Assembly (NCBI RefSeq): GCF_000212735.1
Contig: NC_015510.1
Coordinates: 3,436,315 to 3,500,314, forward strand
Reading direction: 5' to 3'
DNA: 64,000 bases
Source of the DNA: Haliscomenobacter hydrossis DSM 1100
Lineage (GTDB): Bacteria; Bacteroidota; Bacteroidia; Chitinophagales; Saprospiraceae
Shown here: positions 17,849 to 26,198 of the stretch, piece after piece
Layout of the letters: each line of letters starts with the position of its first letter
Numbering within the stretch: position 1 is the stretch's first letter
Made by a program: the position numbers and the translations under genes
The notes under the pieces: model-generated
What the model saw: the letters and a program-made list of their open reading frames with translations, nothing else
What the model was told of the DNA's origin: nothing
The model's database searches: none

Positions 17849-19363
17849 ATGAGCACCTACCTGATCGCAGGTACCTTGCTGTGTGCAGCAACGGCATTTT
17901 CCCAAATTTCGCCGGATCCCCGGCACCTCGAAGAAATTGCTTACGACTCGAAAAGAAACAAAATTGTTCTTTTTGGCGGAGGTGGCAATGTGATTGGCAA
18001 AGGACTTACCTTCCCCGATCACCTTAGTGAATGGGATGCATCCATCTGGAAAGACTTTCAACTTCAGGGGCCGGGTAATCGTTCCGGACATGCGCTTGTT
18101 TATGACGCGTACGAAAGGGCCACTTTGTTGATTGGAGGAATCAGCCAGGTGCAGCATGTTTTTTCTGTTAAACTGGATGTTTGGAAATGGGATGGGAAAG
18201 CCTGGAGTCTCTACAATACCAACGCTCCGGTGAAGTCGCCCGAAGCTACCTACGATCCCATAGACAAAAGAGTTTTGGTCTATGGCGATGTATTCAACAA
18301 GACCCAACTCAAGCAGAATGGTGATCCTGATGTCTTCCAACTTTGGGAATTGAAATACAATCGCTGGAAAAAACTTTCGGCAGATGGCCCGAATCCCAAT
18401 TCGGCCTACGAAATAGCCTATGATATGGCCAGGAACGCACTGGTTATCCCGACTTGGGAGAAAGGGAAATCAATAGTATGGGAGTGGAAAAATGAAAAAT
18501 GGGATAAAACCGTAGCGCGCGGTGAAGCCCCCAGCGAAAGAAACCGCTTTTCTTTAGCTTATCATCCAGAGGAAAAAGCGACCTATCTCTTTGGTGGCCG
18601 CAACAGTGCAAATCCTTTTTGTAATGATTTTTGGAAATGGAATGGCCGCTCATGGACAAAAGTGGAATCCCCCCAGACCCCAGCAATCCGGGCCGCGGCA
18701 ACCATGGAATACGGTAAAGGTGCTTTGTACCTGTACGGTGGAGTTGTAGAATGGGGGCTTTCCAATGAAATCTGGCAATGGCAAAATGGGGTGTGGAAAC
18801 TCATGAATGCGCAGGACGCCATGGACGCCACCAGAACGCTCAACCGGTTAGAAGAATGGGTAAGTAATCATCCTGATAATGGGGATGCACATCAACAATA
18901 TGGCGATCTGTTGCGCAACCTGAAGCGAAATGAAGCTGCCGAAGAAGTGTTAAAAAAAGCGCACGCATTAAAACCTCGCGATCACAATTGTTTATTTAGC
19001 CTGCTCCAGGTTTTATATGTGCTCAATAAAACGACGGAAGCAGAAATCTTTCTTTCCAATGCCATTTCTGCTGGTGCTTTGGAATCCTTTGGAAGGCTTG
19101 GCACACTACTTTTTTCCCTCAATAAAAATCAGCAAGGCATCAAGTGTTACGAAAAGGCCGTGCAGTTACAACCCAATGGAGACAATTATTACAACCTCGC
19201 CTGCGGCTATGCCCTCTCTGGGCAGAAAGACAATGCCTTTAATGCCCTGAATAAAGCCATCGAAAATGGATTTAAGGACAAAGGACAATTCGAAGGGGAC
19301 ACCGATTTGGAATCGCTCAAGGCTGATGCCAGATGGAAGGCATTGCTGGAGAAATTACAATAA
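17849..19363 (+). CDS. Exported Kelch-type beta-propeller with C-terminal TPRs
   Basis: A 504-aa protein: a signal peptide (LIAGTLLCAATAFS), then repeated Kelch blades (KIVLFGGGGNV, ATLLIGGIS, KATYLFGGRN, ALYLYGGVVEW) to about residue 320, then tetratricopeptide repeats (GDAHQQYGDLLRNLKRNEAA, NYYNLACGYALSGQKDNAF). Both halves are protein-interaction scaffolds and no catalytic site is visible. The fusion suggests a periplasmic or surface assembly role. It stands alone with 117 bp of plain spacer upstream. Confidence 0.82.
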   Translation: MSTYLIAGTLLCAATAFSQISPDPRHLEEIAYDSKRNKIVLFGGGGNVIGKGLTFPDHLSEWDASIWKDFQLQGPGNRSGHALVYDAYERATLLIGGISQVQHVFSVKLDVWKWDGKAWSLYNTNAPVKSPEATYDPIDKRVLVYGDVFNKTQLKQNGDPDVFQLWELKYNRWKKLSADGPNPNSAYEIAYDMARNALVIPTWEKGKSIVWEWKNEKWDKTVARGEAPSERNRFSLAYHPEEKATYLFGGRNSANPFCNDFWKWNGRSWTKVESPQTPAIRAAATMEYGKGALYLYGGVVEWGLSNEIWQWQNGVWKLMNAQDAMDATRTLNRLEEWVSNHPDNGDAHQQYGDLLRNLKRNEAAEEVLKKAHALKPRDHNCLFSLLQVLYVLNKTTEAEIFLSNAISAGALESFGRLGTLLFSLNKNQQGIKCYEKAVQLQPNGDNYYNLACGYALSGQKDNAFNALNKAIENGFKDKGQFEGDTDLESLKADARWKALLEKLQ

Positions 19364-19475
19364 CGACGTATGGGTGTTTAAAAATCGAGCGTGGAAGATT
19401 AACACTACGACCTGATGAAAAATCAATTTTTCTATTGTTCACCTTCTTTTTTAACCTTCTCATTGCATCGGCTTC

Positions 19476-20144
19476 ATGAATCCAACAAAATCATTTATCC
19501 GCTTTACGGCCATCTGTGGATTACTCAGTGTAATCACCACGCTTGGCATCCACTTGTTTTTTCCTGAATTTTCGCCTAATTTTAATGAACGGCTCTTACT
19601 TTACAAAAACAGTATCTATCTCCTAAACCGGTGGTGGGTGATTGTTCATTGTCTCTTGGTTTTGTTTTCCATGTGGGGGTTTTATCTGATACAACGGTAT
19701 AAATCACCGGGTTTTACCGGATTGGGATTGATGTTTTTTGCAGTATTCTCTTTCACAGAAATTGCCAGGCAGCTATTGGTATTGTTTTATGTGAACGGCC
19801 TGCGGGTGAAATACCTGAGTACTGAAGATCCGATTTTGCACACTATCCTAAAAACAGACATTGAAAATTTTAATCTCATTAGCAACTCACTTTTTGGATT
19901 GTTTATTCTTGCTACTGCTTTGGGTAATTTATTCTACAGCTTAAGTCTTTGGAAGGAAACTGGATTTGGAAAAGTCCTGAGCTGGCTATTGGTAGTATGG
20001 TCGTTGGGGAATTTTACGGCTTTGACAATCGAATTTTATCCCAGTAATACACTCGAAAAAATGCTTGCTGTTTACAGTTATACCTATCAACCATTAATGA
20101 GGTTGTTGATTTCACGGTGGTTGTGGAGAAAGTCAAATGAATGA
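19476..20144 (+). CDS. Integral membrane protein of unknown function
   Basis: A 222-aa protein with about five to six hydrophobic helices (for example FTAICGLLSVITTLGIHLFF, VIVHCLLVLFSMWGFYLI, LSWLLVVWSLGNFTALTI). The topology recalls small DUF4386-type membrane proteins, but no diagnostic motif is seen. The gene is AT-rich. A second small membrane protein gene follows after 12 bp, so they may form an operon. Confidence 0.65.
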   Translation: MNPTKSFIRFTAICGLLSVITTLGIHLFFPEFSPNFNERLLLYKNSIYLLNRWWVIVHCLLVLFSMWGFYLIQRYKSPGFTGLGLMFFAVFSFTEIARQLLVLFYVNGLRVKYLSTEDPILHTILKTDIENFNLISNSLFGLFILATALGNLFYSLSLWKETGFGKVLSWLLVVWSLGNFTALTIEFYPSNTLEKMLAVYSYTYQPLMRLLISRWLWRKSNE

Positions 20145-20156
20145 AAAAATAAAAAC

Positions 20157-20432
20157 ATGAAGACCCTATATGTCATTTATATTTTCATGTTCATCAGCCA
20201 ACTCCTGCTGGCGCTCATCTGCGGCCCTTATTCATGCGAGTGGGGCAACACCGTTTACTTTTGGTACGGCTTGATCGGTTTGATCCTCATTTTTCTCCTA
20301 CCCTTTTTGGGGGTTGAACGCACTATGCAGCAGCGGTTTGGCTATGCTTTTGGGTTTTCCATTTTATGGCTCCTGATGTGGGTGCTCGGGTTTATCGTGG
20401 GTGATTTACGCCTCATGTGCAGGTTGTTTTGA
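20157..20432 (+). CDS. Small membrane protein
   Basis: A 91-aa protein with three hydrophobic segments (IYIFMFISQLLLALI, FWYGLIGLILIFLLPFLG, FGFSILWLLMWVLGFIVG). It is not recognised. It starts 12 bp after the preceding membrane protein gene. Two cysteines near residues 22 and 26 face the same loop. Confidence 0.55.
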   Translation: MKTLYVIYIFMFISQLLLALICGPYSCEWGNTVYFWYGLIGLILIFLLPFLGVERTMQQRFGYAFGFSILWLLMWVLGFIVGDLRLMCRLF

Positions 20433-20535
20433 GCGAAAAGTATACCTGCGGACCAGCCGTTCATTTTACAGTCCAAATCCCCAAAAACACCTATCTTGGC
20501 AAGGATTAGTTCACGCAAAAAATTCTTCCAATCAC

Positions 20536-21462
20536 ATGAAACGTCGTGATTTCCTCCATCAGATGGCTTATGCGGCAACCGGTTTGGCCGTAGCTCCATT
20601 GAGCAGTTTTGACCTGGACAGCAGCAAAAAAATGTTTTTTGAGATCTCTCTGGCCGAGTGGTCATTACACAACGCCCTGTTTAAGAAAGAAATGACCAAC
20701 CTCGATTTCCCCGTCATGGCCCGCAAGGAATTTGGTGTCGGGGTAGTTGAGTACGTCAACCAGTTCTTCAAAGACAAAGCTAAAGATACTACCTACCTCA
20801 ACGAGTTGTTGATGCGCTGCAAGGACAACGGCATCAAAAACCACCTGATCATGATTGATGGGGAAGGTGATTTAGGGTCGACGACCAAAGCTGAACTGGA
20901 CAAGGCCATCGACCAACACAAACAGTGGGTAGAATGTGCCAAATACCTGGGCTGCGCCACCATTCGCGTCAACGCTGCGGGTAAAGGTACCGCCGAGGAG
21001 GTAGCCAAAGGTGCGGTGGAAGGCTTGAGTAGACTGGGTGATTTTGCGTCGACCATGGGCATCAATGTCATTGTCGAAAACCACGGTGGCTATTCTTCCA
21101 ATGGAAAATGGTTGTCGGGTGTAATGAAGCAAGTCAACAAGAAAAACGTTGGTACGCTGCCCGACTTCGGCAACTTCTGCATCACTCGCAAACAAGGCTC
21201 TTATGATTGTGCCGAAGAATACGACCGCTACATGGGCGTAGAAGAATTGATGCCTTTTGCCAAGGGAGTCAGCGCCAAAAGCCACGATTTTGATGCTCAA
21301 GGCAACGAAACCCATACCGATTACGTCAAAATGTTGAAAATCGTGAAAAAAGCGAAGTTCAAAGGATATGTCGGTATTGAATTTGAAGGAGGTAAAATTG
21401 GTGAAAAAGAGGGCATCAAATTGACCAAAGCGCTACTGGAAAAGGTAGGCAAAATGGTGTAA
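20536..21462 (+). CDS. Tat-exported sugar phosphate isomerase/epimerase-like TIM barrel
   Basis: A 308-aa xylose isomerase-like (AP endonuclease 2 fold) protein. The N-terminus MKRRDFLHQMAYAATGLAVA is a twin-arginine signal, implying export of a folded, probably metal-loaded enzyme. Candidate metal ligands at the barrel mouth are E in VENHGG, D in LPDFGNF, H in KSHDFD and E in IEFEGG. Such exported members in Bacteroidota are linked to sugar or inositol metabolism; the substrate is not evident. The ATG at 20536 is fixed by the Tat motif; upstream codons in frame lack one. Confidence 0.85.
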   Translation: MKRRDFLHQMAYAATGLAVAPLSSFDLDSSKKMFFEISLAEWSLHNALFKKEMTNLDFPVMARKEFGVGVVEYVNQFFKDKAKDTTYLNELLMRCKDNGIKNHLIMIDGEGDLGSTTKAELDKAIDQHKQWVECAKYLGCATIRVNAAGKGTAEEVAKGAVEGLSRLGDFASTMGINVIVENHGGYSSNGKWLSGVMKQVNKKNVGTLPDFGNFCITRKQGSYDCAEEYDRYMGVEELMPFAKGVSAKSHDFDAQGNETHTDYVKMLKIVKKAKFKGYVGIEFEGGKIGEKEGIKLTKALLEKVGKMV

Positions 21463-21463
21463 T

Positions 21464-21756
21464 TTAACCACCTTAGACACCTTAGGCCTGTCAATTACCT
21501 GCAAACCCGAACAATCGATTTAATTGTTGATATTGAACACTTTACTTAGCTTAAGAACCCCCGACCCCTAAAGGGGAGTACATTTCAGGTAACTAAACGA
21601 CCTGACTTTTTTCAAAAAGAGGTAAAATATTACGATTACCGCAAATGTACTCCCCTTTAGGGGTCGGGGGTTCTGAGACCACAGTAAAACACTCAATATC
21701 AACCACAAATCTAATGGAGGGGATTTGTAGCCAATTGACAGGTCTAAGGTGGTTAA
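21464..21756. repeat. 293-bp imperfect palindrome, MITE-like
   Basis: The termini are complementary: 21464-21478 plus 21488-21496 pair with 21733-21756, with a 9-base insertion in the left arm. An inner perfect stem of 32 bp (21554-21585 with 21643-21674) surrounds a 57-base loop. Further matches such as GTTGATATTGA lie between. It fills nearly all the space before nadC. No ORF lies within. Confidence 0.85.
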
Positions 21757-21766
21757 AAAATAACCC

Positions 21767-22615
21767 ATGCACAGTGATCAAATTGATGCATTCATTGCCG
21801 CTGGCCTTAAAGAAGATGTAGGCACTGGCGATGTTACCTGTTTAGCCTGTATTCCCCCTGCTGCCCGCAACCGCGCCCGGTTGTTGGTGAAAGATGAAGG
21901 GATATTGGCGGGAATGGAAATTGCCGAGCGCATTTTTAAAACCGTAGACCCCAATTGCCACTTTGAAAAAATATTGGATGACGGTGTCAACATTAAATAC
22001 GGCGACCTTGCCTTTATTGTAGAATGCCAAACCCAAGCCTTACTGCAAGCCGAACGCCTGGTACTCAATACCATGCAGCGCATGAGTGGCATCGCCACCC
22101 TGAGCAGGCAGTACCGCGATGCTGTGGCGGATCTTCCCGTTAAAATTTTGGATACCCGCAAAACCACTCCCTTGATCCGTTTTTTGGAAAAATGGGCAGT
22201 ACGTATTGGGGGTTGCCATAACTACCGCGATGGATTGTACGATTGGTTCATGATCAAAGACAACCATACCGATGCCTGTGGAGGCATTCAGCCGGCCATT
22301 GAGCGCGTGGACGCTTATCAACGTGCGCATGGACTCAACCTGAATGTAACGGTGGAAGTCCGCAACCTGCATGAACTACAGCAGGTATTGAATACGGGAA
22401 AAGTCACCCGCATCATGCTGGATAATTTCCAACTGGATGCCATGCAAACAGCGGTGAAAATGGTCAACAAACGCTTCGAGACCGAGGCTTCGGGCGGAGT
22501 AACATTGGAAACCCTACGCAATATTGCACTTACGGGAGTAGACTACATCTCCGTTGGGGCATTGACGCACTCCGCCCAAAGTCTGGACTTGAGTTTAAAG
22601 GTGTTGAAAGATTGA
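21767..22615 (+). CDS. nadC: Quinolinate phosphoribosyltransferase (nicotinate-nucleotide pyrophosphorylase)
   Basis: A 282-aa cytoplasmic enzyme converting quinolinate and PRPP to nicotinate mononucleotide in de novo NAD synthesis. The diagnostic segments are intact: DTRKTTPLIRFLEKWAV, GGCHNYRDGLYDWFMIKDNH, then VEVRNLHELQ, IMLDNFQLD and the phosphate-binding end YISVGALTHSAQSLDLSL. Length is standard. nadA and nadB are not in this window. A long palindrome lies just upstream and may influence expression. Confidence 0.96.
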   Translation: MHSDQIDAFIAAGLKEDVGTGDVTCLACIPPAARNRARLLVKDEGILAGMEIAERIFKTVDPNCHFEKILDDGVNIKYGDLAFIVECQTQALLQAERLVLNTMQRMSGIATLSRQYRDAVADLPVKILDTRKTTPLIRFLEKWAVRIGGCHNYRDGLYDWFMIKDNHTDACGGIQPAIERVDAYQRAHGLNLNVTVEVRNLHELQQVLNTGKVTRIMLDNFQLDAMQTAVKMVNKRFETEASGGVTLETLRNIALTGVDYISVGALTHSAQSLDLSLKVLKD

Positions 22616-22640
22616 TGGGTGCAGGTTGATCAGAAAATAA

Positions 22641-22886
22641 TCAGATCGGCGAAGCTTTTATTTTGTCTTTTATCGAAGCGATCAGGGCAGGAGAAGGTTT
22701 TCGTCGGTCAATTTTTGTCTTTATAAACTCTCTAAATGTTTGCTCTTCTTTGAGAATGTGCATGAATGCCGGATTCGTTTGAATCTCCTTAAGCAGGTCG
22801 CGGCTTTCTTTTTCATTGAGTTCATTGTCCAGGAATAATCCCACTTTTTTGATGAACTCATCATAGGTGATTGGACTCTTTACCAT
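22641..22886 (-). CDS. Putative zinc-less anti-sigma factor
   Basis: An 81-aa acidic helical protein downstream of an ECF sigma gene on the same strand. The central part, FLDNELNEKESRDLLKEIQ, matches the helical layout of ZAS-type anti-sigma domains (zf-HC2), but the usual zinc-binding His and Cys residues are absent. ECF sigma genes are often followed by their inhibitor, so an anti-sigma role is inferred. The ATG at 22886 is preferred over a TTG at 22928. It has no membrane helix, so any signal would be sensed in the cytoplasm. Confidence 0.65.
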   Translation of the reverse strand: MVKSPITYDEFIKKVGLFLDNELNEKESRDLLKEIQTNPAFMHILKEEQTFREFIKTKIDRRKPSPALIASIKDKIKASPI

Positions 22887-23024
22887 AGCTTTGTTTTTTT
22901 TTGGTTGTCCTTGCTTCGTTTCATCCAACCCACGATTGAAATTGTGGGCTGTGACCGTTGGCCAAGATTTCCCGGTAGCATTTTTAAATTAAGGTTAACA
23001 AAACGTCGCCAGCCCTCGAAACAG

Positions 23025-23044
23025 CCCATGAATGAATTCATGGG
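23025..23044. repeat. 20-bp palindrome between sigma and anti-sigma genes
   Basis: CCCATGAAT and ATTCATGGG form 9-bp complementary arms around GA. A similar but imperfect palindrome, with CCCAC and GTGGG ends, lies at 22929-22948. They could be protein-binding sites or part of an RNA stem in the sigma/anti-sigma transcript. Confidence 0.5.
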
Positions 23045-23139
23045 TTAACACGTGGGCATAAAAAAAGGCCCCTTCCTCGCACCTTCCCAGGTATGGAGCA
23101 GAAGAAAAGGCCTTGCCCCAAGACAGTAGTAGTCATGGG

Positions 23140-23721
23140 TTAACGATTATCTTTGAAGCCCATGGACTGGGCGTACAATCTCAATTCTGCTTTTACGCTG
23201 TTCCGTGCCCGGTTCAAGCGTGAACGCACCGTTCCGATGGGAATATCCAAAATTTTGGAGATTTCTTCGTAAGAAAATTCTTCCACATCGCTCAACAACA
23301 GTACAACCCGAAAATTGACCGAAAGTTTATTGATGGCGTGAGTAACCTCATCACCCATCATCGACTCATAGGTTTCTTCGGCCAAACCCGCGTGTGCACT
23401 GGTGTAGGGGGTGTTTTCCCGGTTTTGGAAAGCAATGACTTCGTCCAATTCTTTCATCGCGGGGCCACGGCTTTTACGGCGGTACTCGTTGATGAAGGTG
23501 TTTTTTAGAATTTTGAAAAGCCAGGCCTTAGCGTTAGTACCCTCGATGTATTTGTCGATGGCCTTATACGCTTTCATATACGTTTCCTGCACCAAATCCT
23601 CAGCATCCTGCTGATTATAGGTCAGATGGTAGGCAAAAGTAAGCAGCGCCTCCGCCTGAGGCAGCAACTCCTCCTCCAGGATACGATCGTAATTCATGCT
23701 TTGCGTTGCTTGTGCTACCAT
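23140..23721 (-). CDS. ECF-type RNA polymerase sigma factor
   Basis: A 193-aa sigma-70 family protein. Region 2 contains LTYNQQDAEDLVQETYMKAY and FKILKNTFINEYRR, which bind core polymerase and the -10 element. Region 4 contains SYEEISKILDIPIGTVRSRL, the helix-turn-helix reading the -35 element. Length and layout fit ECF factors. A small zinc-less anti-sigma-like gene lies downstream on the same strand after an unusually long 253-bp gap holding two palindromes. Targets are unknown. Confidence 0.93.
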   Translation of the reverse strand: MVAQATQSMNYDRILEEELLPQAEALLTFAYHLTYNQQDAEDLVQETYMKAYKAIDKYIEGTNAKAWLFKILKNTFINEYRRKSRGPAMKELDEVIAFQNRENTPYTSAHAGLAEETYESMMGDEVTHAINKLSVNFRVVLLLSDVEEFSYEEISKILDIPIGTVRSRLNRARNSVKAELRLYAQSMGFKDNR

Positions 23722-23793
23722 AAAGTTAGGATTTTTTGGGTTTCAATGCATCAACCACATCCTAAATTTAAAAGTTCCCGGTTTTGGAAAAAA

Positions 23794-23889
23794 AGTTGAG
23801 CAGGTTGAGGAGTTGAGAAAGTTGAGGCTACCGCAAGCGTCATTATTCAAGTCGCTCGCGGTAGCCTCAACTTCTCAACCTCCTCAACT
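23794..23889. repeat. Intergenic palindrome, GTTGA-word type with its own core
   Basis: GTTGAG-rich left arm from 23794 and CTCAAC-rich right arm to 23889. The inner stem (GAGGCTACCGC... pairing with GCGGTAGCCTC) encloses a loop around 23840-23850. The right end overlaps the rlmN stop codon, so the structure is transcribed with rlmN and could act as its terminator. Confidence 0.8.
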
Positions 23890-24937
23890 ATTCTTTATTT
23901 GCCAATTGCCCGCAGGCCGCATCAATGTCTTTCCCGCGGCTGCGCCGGACCGTCACCGTGATTTCGCGTTCGCGTAAGTAGCGCGCAAAAGCATCGATCC
24001 GGTCTTCTTCGGATTTGAGATAAGGTACATCACCGATGGGGTTGTATTCAATGATGTTGACCCGCACTGGAAAACGTCGACAAAGTTTGGCCAGATTGGC
24101 TGCATCATCGAGTCCATCATTGACGTTTTGGAACGTAATGTACTCGTAGCTGATGCGGTTGTGGGTTTTGCGGTAAAAATATTCCAGGGCATCCATCAAT
24201 ACGGCCAGGTTGTTCTGCTCGTTGATGGGCATCAGTTCGTCGCGTTTGAGGTCGTCGGCGGCGTGCAAGGAAAGAGCGAGATTGGTTTTACACCCATCGT
24301 CGGCCAGTTTTTTGATCATTTTGGCAATGCCTGCCGTACTGATGGTAATGCGCCGGGGCGACATATGGAGGCCATCGGGCGCGGTGAGTCGCTCAATACT
24401 TTCCATCACGTTGTTGTACGCCAGCAGGGGTTCGCCCATGCCCATGTACACGATATTGCTCAAGGGGTGGCCAAAGGTTTCCAAGCATTGTTGGTTGACC
24501 ATCACCACCTGGTCGTAAATTTCAGCGGCGTCGAGGTTGCGCACCCTGTTCATGCGCCCGGTAGCACAAAATTTGCAAGTGAGGCTACAACCGACCTGGC
24601 AGGATACACAAACGGTAAAACGTTTGTCATCGGGTACGGGAATCAATACCGACTCGATCATGTGTCCATCGTGCAGCCGAAAACGCGATTTGATGGTGCC
24701 ATCGGCGCTGCGTTGTACCTTATCTTCTACAATTCCATTGATCACAAAGGATGCTGCCAACTTTTCGCGCAGGCTTTTAGAAAGGTTGGTCATGGCATCA
24801 AAGGAACGCACTCCTTTTTGCCAGAGCCACTCGTACACCTGTTTGGCCCGAAATTTGGCCTCCCCCATTTCCTTGAACAACTCCTCCAGCTCTGCCAAGG
24901 AGCGCTGCCGGATGTCCATACGTTCTTTCCCATTCAT
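23888..24937 (-). CDS. rlmN: 23S rRNA (adenine-2503-C2)-methyltransferase
   Basis: A 349-aa radical SAM enzyme that methylates A2503 of 23S rRNA and A37 of some tRNAs, affecting ribosome accuracy and antibiotic susceptibility. The radical SAM cysteines are in CSLTCKFCATG; MGEPLLAYNNV binds SAM; the resolving cysteine is in KDIDAACGQL near the C-terminus. Two starts are possible: ATG 24937 and ATG 24919 (MDIRQRSLAELEE). A consensus -7 box at 24942-24949 sits only five bases upstream of the first, so the true start may be the second, or translation may be leaderless. Confidence 0.95.
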   Translation of the reverse strand: MNGKERMDIRQRSLAELEELFKEMGEAKFRAKQVYEWLWQKGVRSFDAMTNLSKSLREKLAASFVINGIVEDKVQRSADGTIKSRFRLHDGHMIESVLIPVPDDKRFTVCVSCQVGCSLTCKFCATGRMNRVRNLDAAEIYDQVVMVNQQCLETFGHPLSNIVYMGMGEPLLAYNNVMESIERLTAPDGLHMSPRRITISTAGIAKMIKKLADDGCKTNLALSLHAADDLKRDELMPINEQNNLAVLMDALEYFYRKTHNRISYEYITFQNVNDGLDDAANLAKLCRRFPVRVNIIEYNPIGDVPYLKSEEDRIDAFARYLREREITVTVRRSRGKDIDAACGQLANKE

Positions 24938-24941
24938 GGTG

Positions 24942-24949
24942 CAAAGATA
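24942..24949 (-). promoter_or_regulatory. -7 box directly upstream of rlmN
   Basis: On the minus strand this reads TATCTTTG, a full match to TAnnTTTG. It predicts a transcript start at about 24936-24938, at the first rlmN ATG. Confidence 0.5.
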
Positions 24950-24962
24950 AGGAAGTTATTTT

Positions 24963-24999
24963 TATCGTAACCGTGGTTACCGTAACCGCTGTTACGATA
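24963..24999. terminator. Nested hairpin upstream of rlmN and after the prenyl synthase
   Basis: TATCGTAAC at 24963-24971 pairs with GTTACGATA at 24991-24999, with a nested GGTTAC/GTAACC stem in between. It lies between two minus-strand genes and may end the upstream transcript. Confidence 0.5.
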
Positions 25000-25004
25000 C
25001 GAAT

Positions 25005-25973
25005 CTACTTCTTCCGTTCGGTCACAAACGTCACCAAATCCCGTAGCGCCGTCCTCGACTCCGACTCCGGGAAAGTTTCCAAGATATCAAAAGCCTCTTG
25101 CCGGAAGCGCAACATCACCGCTTCGGTATATTGAATACCGCCACTGTTGCGCACAAAATCAATCACCTCTTTTACTTTTTCGGGATTCTCGTTGTGCCGG
25201 CGTACCAGGCCGATGATGTGGCGGCGGGTAGCGGAATCGGATTTGTTGAGGGCGTAAATCAGTGGCAGGGTCATCTTTTTTTCTTTGATGTCGATGCCGA
25301 GAGGTTTACCTACGTCGTCGGTACCAAAGTCGAAGAGGTCGTCTTTGATTTGGAAGGCGAGACCAATTTTTTCCCCAAACAGGCGCATGCGCTCGATGGC
25401 GTCCTCGTCGGTAGTGGCCGAAGCTGCACCAGCCTGGCAGGCGGAGGAAATGAGCGAGGCGGTTTTTTGGCGAATGATTTCGTAATACACTTCTTCTTTG
25501 ATGTCGAGACGGCGGGCTTTTTCAATTTGCAGTAGCTCTCCTTCGCTCATTGCTTTTACCGCATCGGAAACAATTTCCAAAATTCGGAATTGCTTGTTGC
25601 GCACCGCCAAAAGCAGGCCCTGCGACAGCAAAAAATCACCAACCAGCACCGCAATTTTATTTTTCCACAGCGCATTGACCGAAAAAAAGCCCCGGCGCTC
25701 CATCGAGTCATCCACCACGTCGTCGTGTACCAGCGTAGCGGTGTGCAACAGTTCGATCAAAGAGGCGGCTACATAGGTGGCCTCCACCACGCCACCACAG
25801 ACCTGGGCGGCGAGAAACACAAACATTGGCCGCACCTGCTTGCCCTTGCGGCGCACGATGTAATAGGTAATTTTGTCCAGCAGCGGAACCGAGCTGCGCA
25901 TGGATTGTTTGAAGTGCTGTTCAAACTTGATCAATTCTTGATCGATTGGCTTCTTAATGGTATCCAGCGACAT
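25005..25973 (-). CDS. Polyprenyl diphosphate synthase (IspB-like)
   Basis: A 322-aa trans-prenyltransferase that elongates farnesyl or geranylgeranyl diphosphate with isopentenyl diphosphate, most likely making the menaquinone side chain. The first aspartate-rich motif is LVHDDVVDDSMERRG and the second is IKDDLFDFG. GKQVRP binds IPP. The residues before the first motif, which set chain length, are small/medium (TYVAASLIELLHTA), which fits a medium or long product. Stand-alone in this window; the name IspB is by family only. Confidence 0.93.
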   Translation of the reverse strand: MSLDTIKKPIDQELIKFEQHFKQSMRSSVPLLDKITYYIVRRKGKQVRPMFVFLAAQVCGGVVEATYVAASLIELLHTATLVHDDVVDDSMERRGFFSVNALWKNKIAVLVGDFLLSQGLLLAVRNKQFRILEIVSDAVKAMSEGELLQIEKARRLDIKEEVYYEIIRQKTASLISSACQAGAASATTDEDAIERMRLFGEKIGLAFQIKDDLFDFGTDDVGKPLGIDIKEKKMTLPLIYALNKSDSATRRHIIGLVRRHNENPEKVKEVIDFVRNSGGIQYTEAVMLRFRQEAFDILETFPESESRTALRDLVTFVTERKK

Positions 25974-25992
25974 ATCCCAGTATACAGAGGTA

Positions 25993-26158
25993 AAAGTTGA
26001 AAAGTTGAAAAGTTGAAAGGTTGAAAAGTAAGATAAGCCTAAATAAAGAGCTTATTGCTACTCATTTATTCTTGAACCAGGTAAGCTGTTGATGACAATC
26101 CAGCAAAATTCGCGCTGCCGACCTCTTTTCAACGCTTCAACTTTCAACATTTCAACTT
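25993..26158. repeat. Intergenic palindrome with GTTGAA-word arms and long loop
   Basis: Left arm 25993-26028 repeats GTTGAAAA; right arm 26125-26158 repeats TTCAAC. About 96 bases of plain sequence lie between. It separates the prenyl synthase promoter from the end of the phosphatase gene. Confidence 0.65.
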
Positions 26159-26198
26159 CTCCAAGTAAAGGTAAAGAAAACCACGAAGAGTACAAGTT

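Noticed and set aside
22929-23139. Small gene between sigma and anti-sigma
   Set aside because: No frame with a plausible start and composition; the space holds palindromes instead.
24128-24970. A 280-codon plus-strand frame opposite rlmN
   Set aside because: The minus strand encodes a complete radical SAM enzyme; this frame has no independent support.
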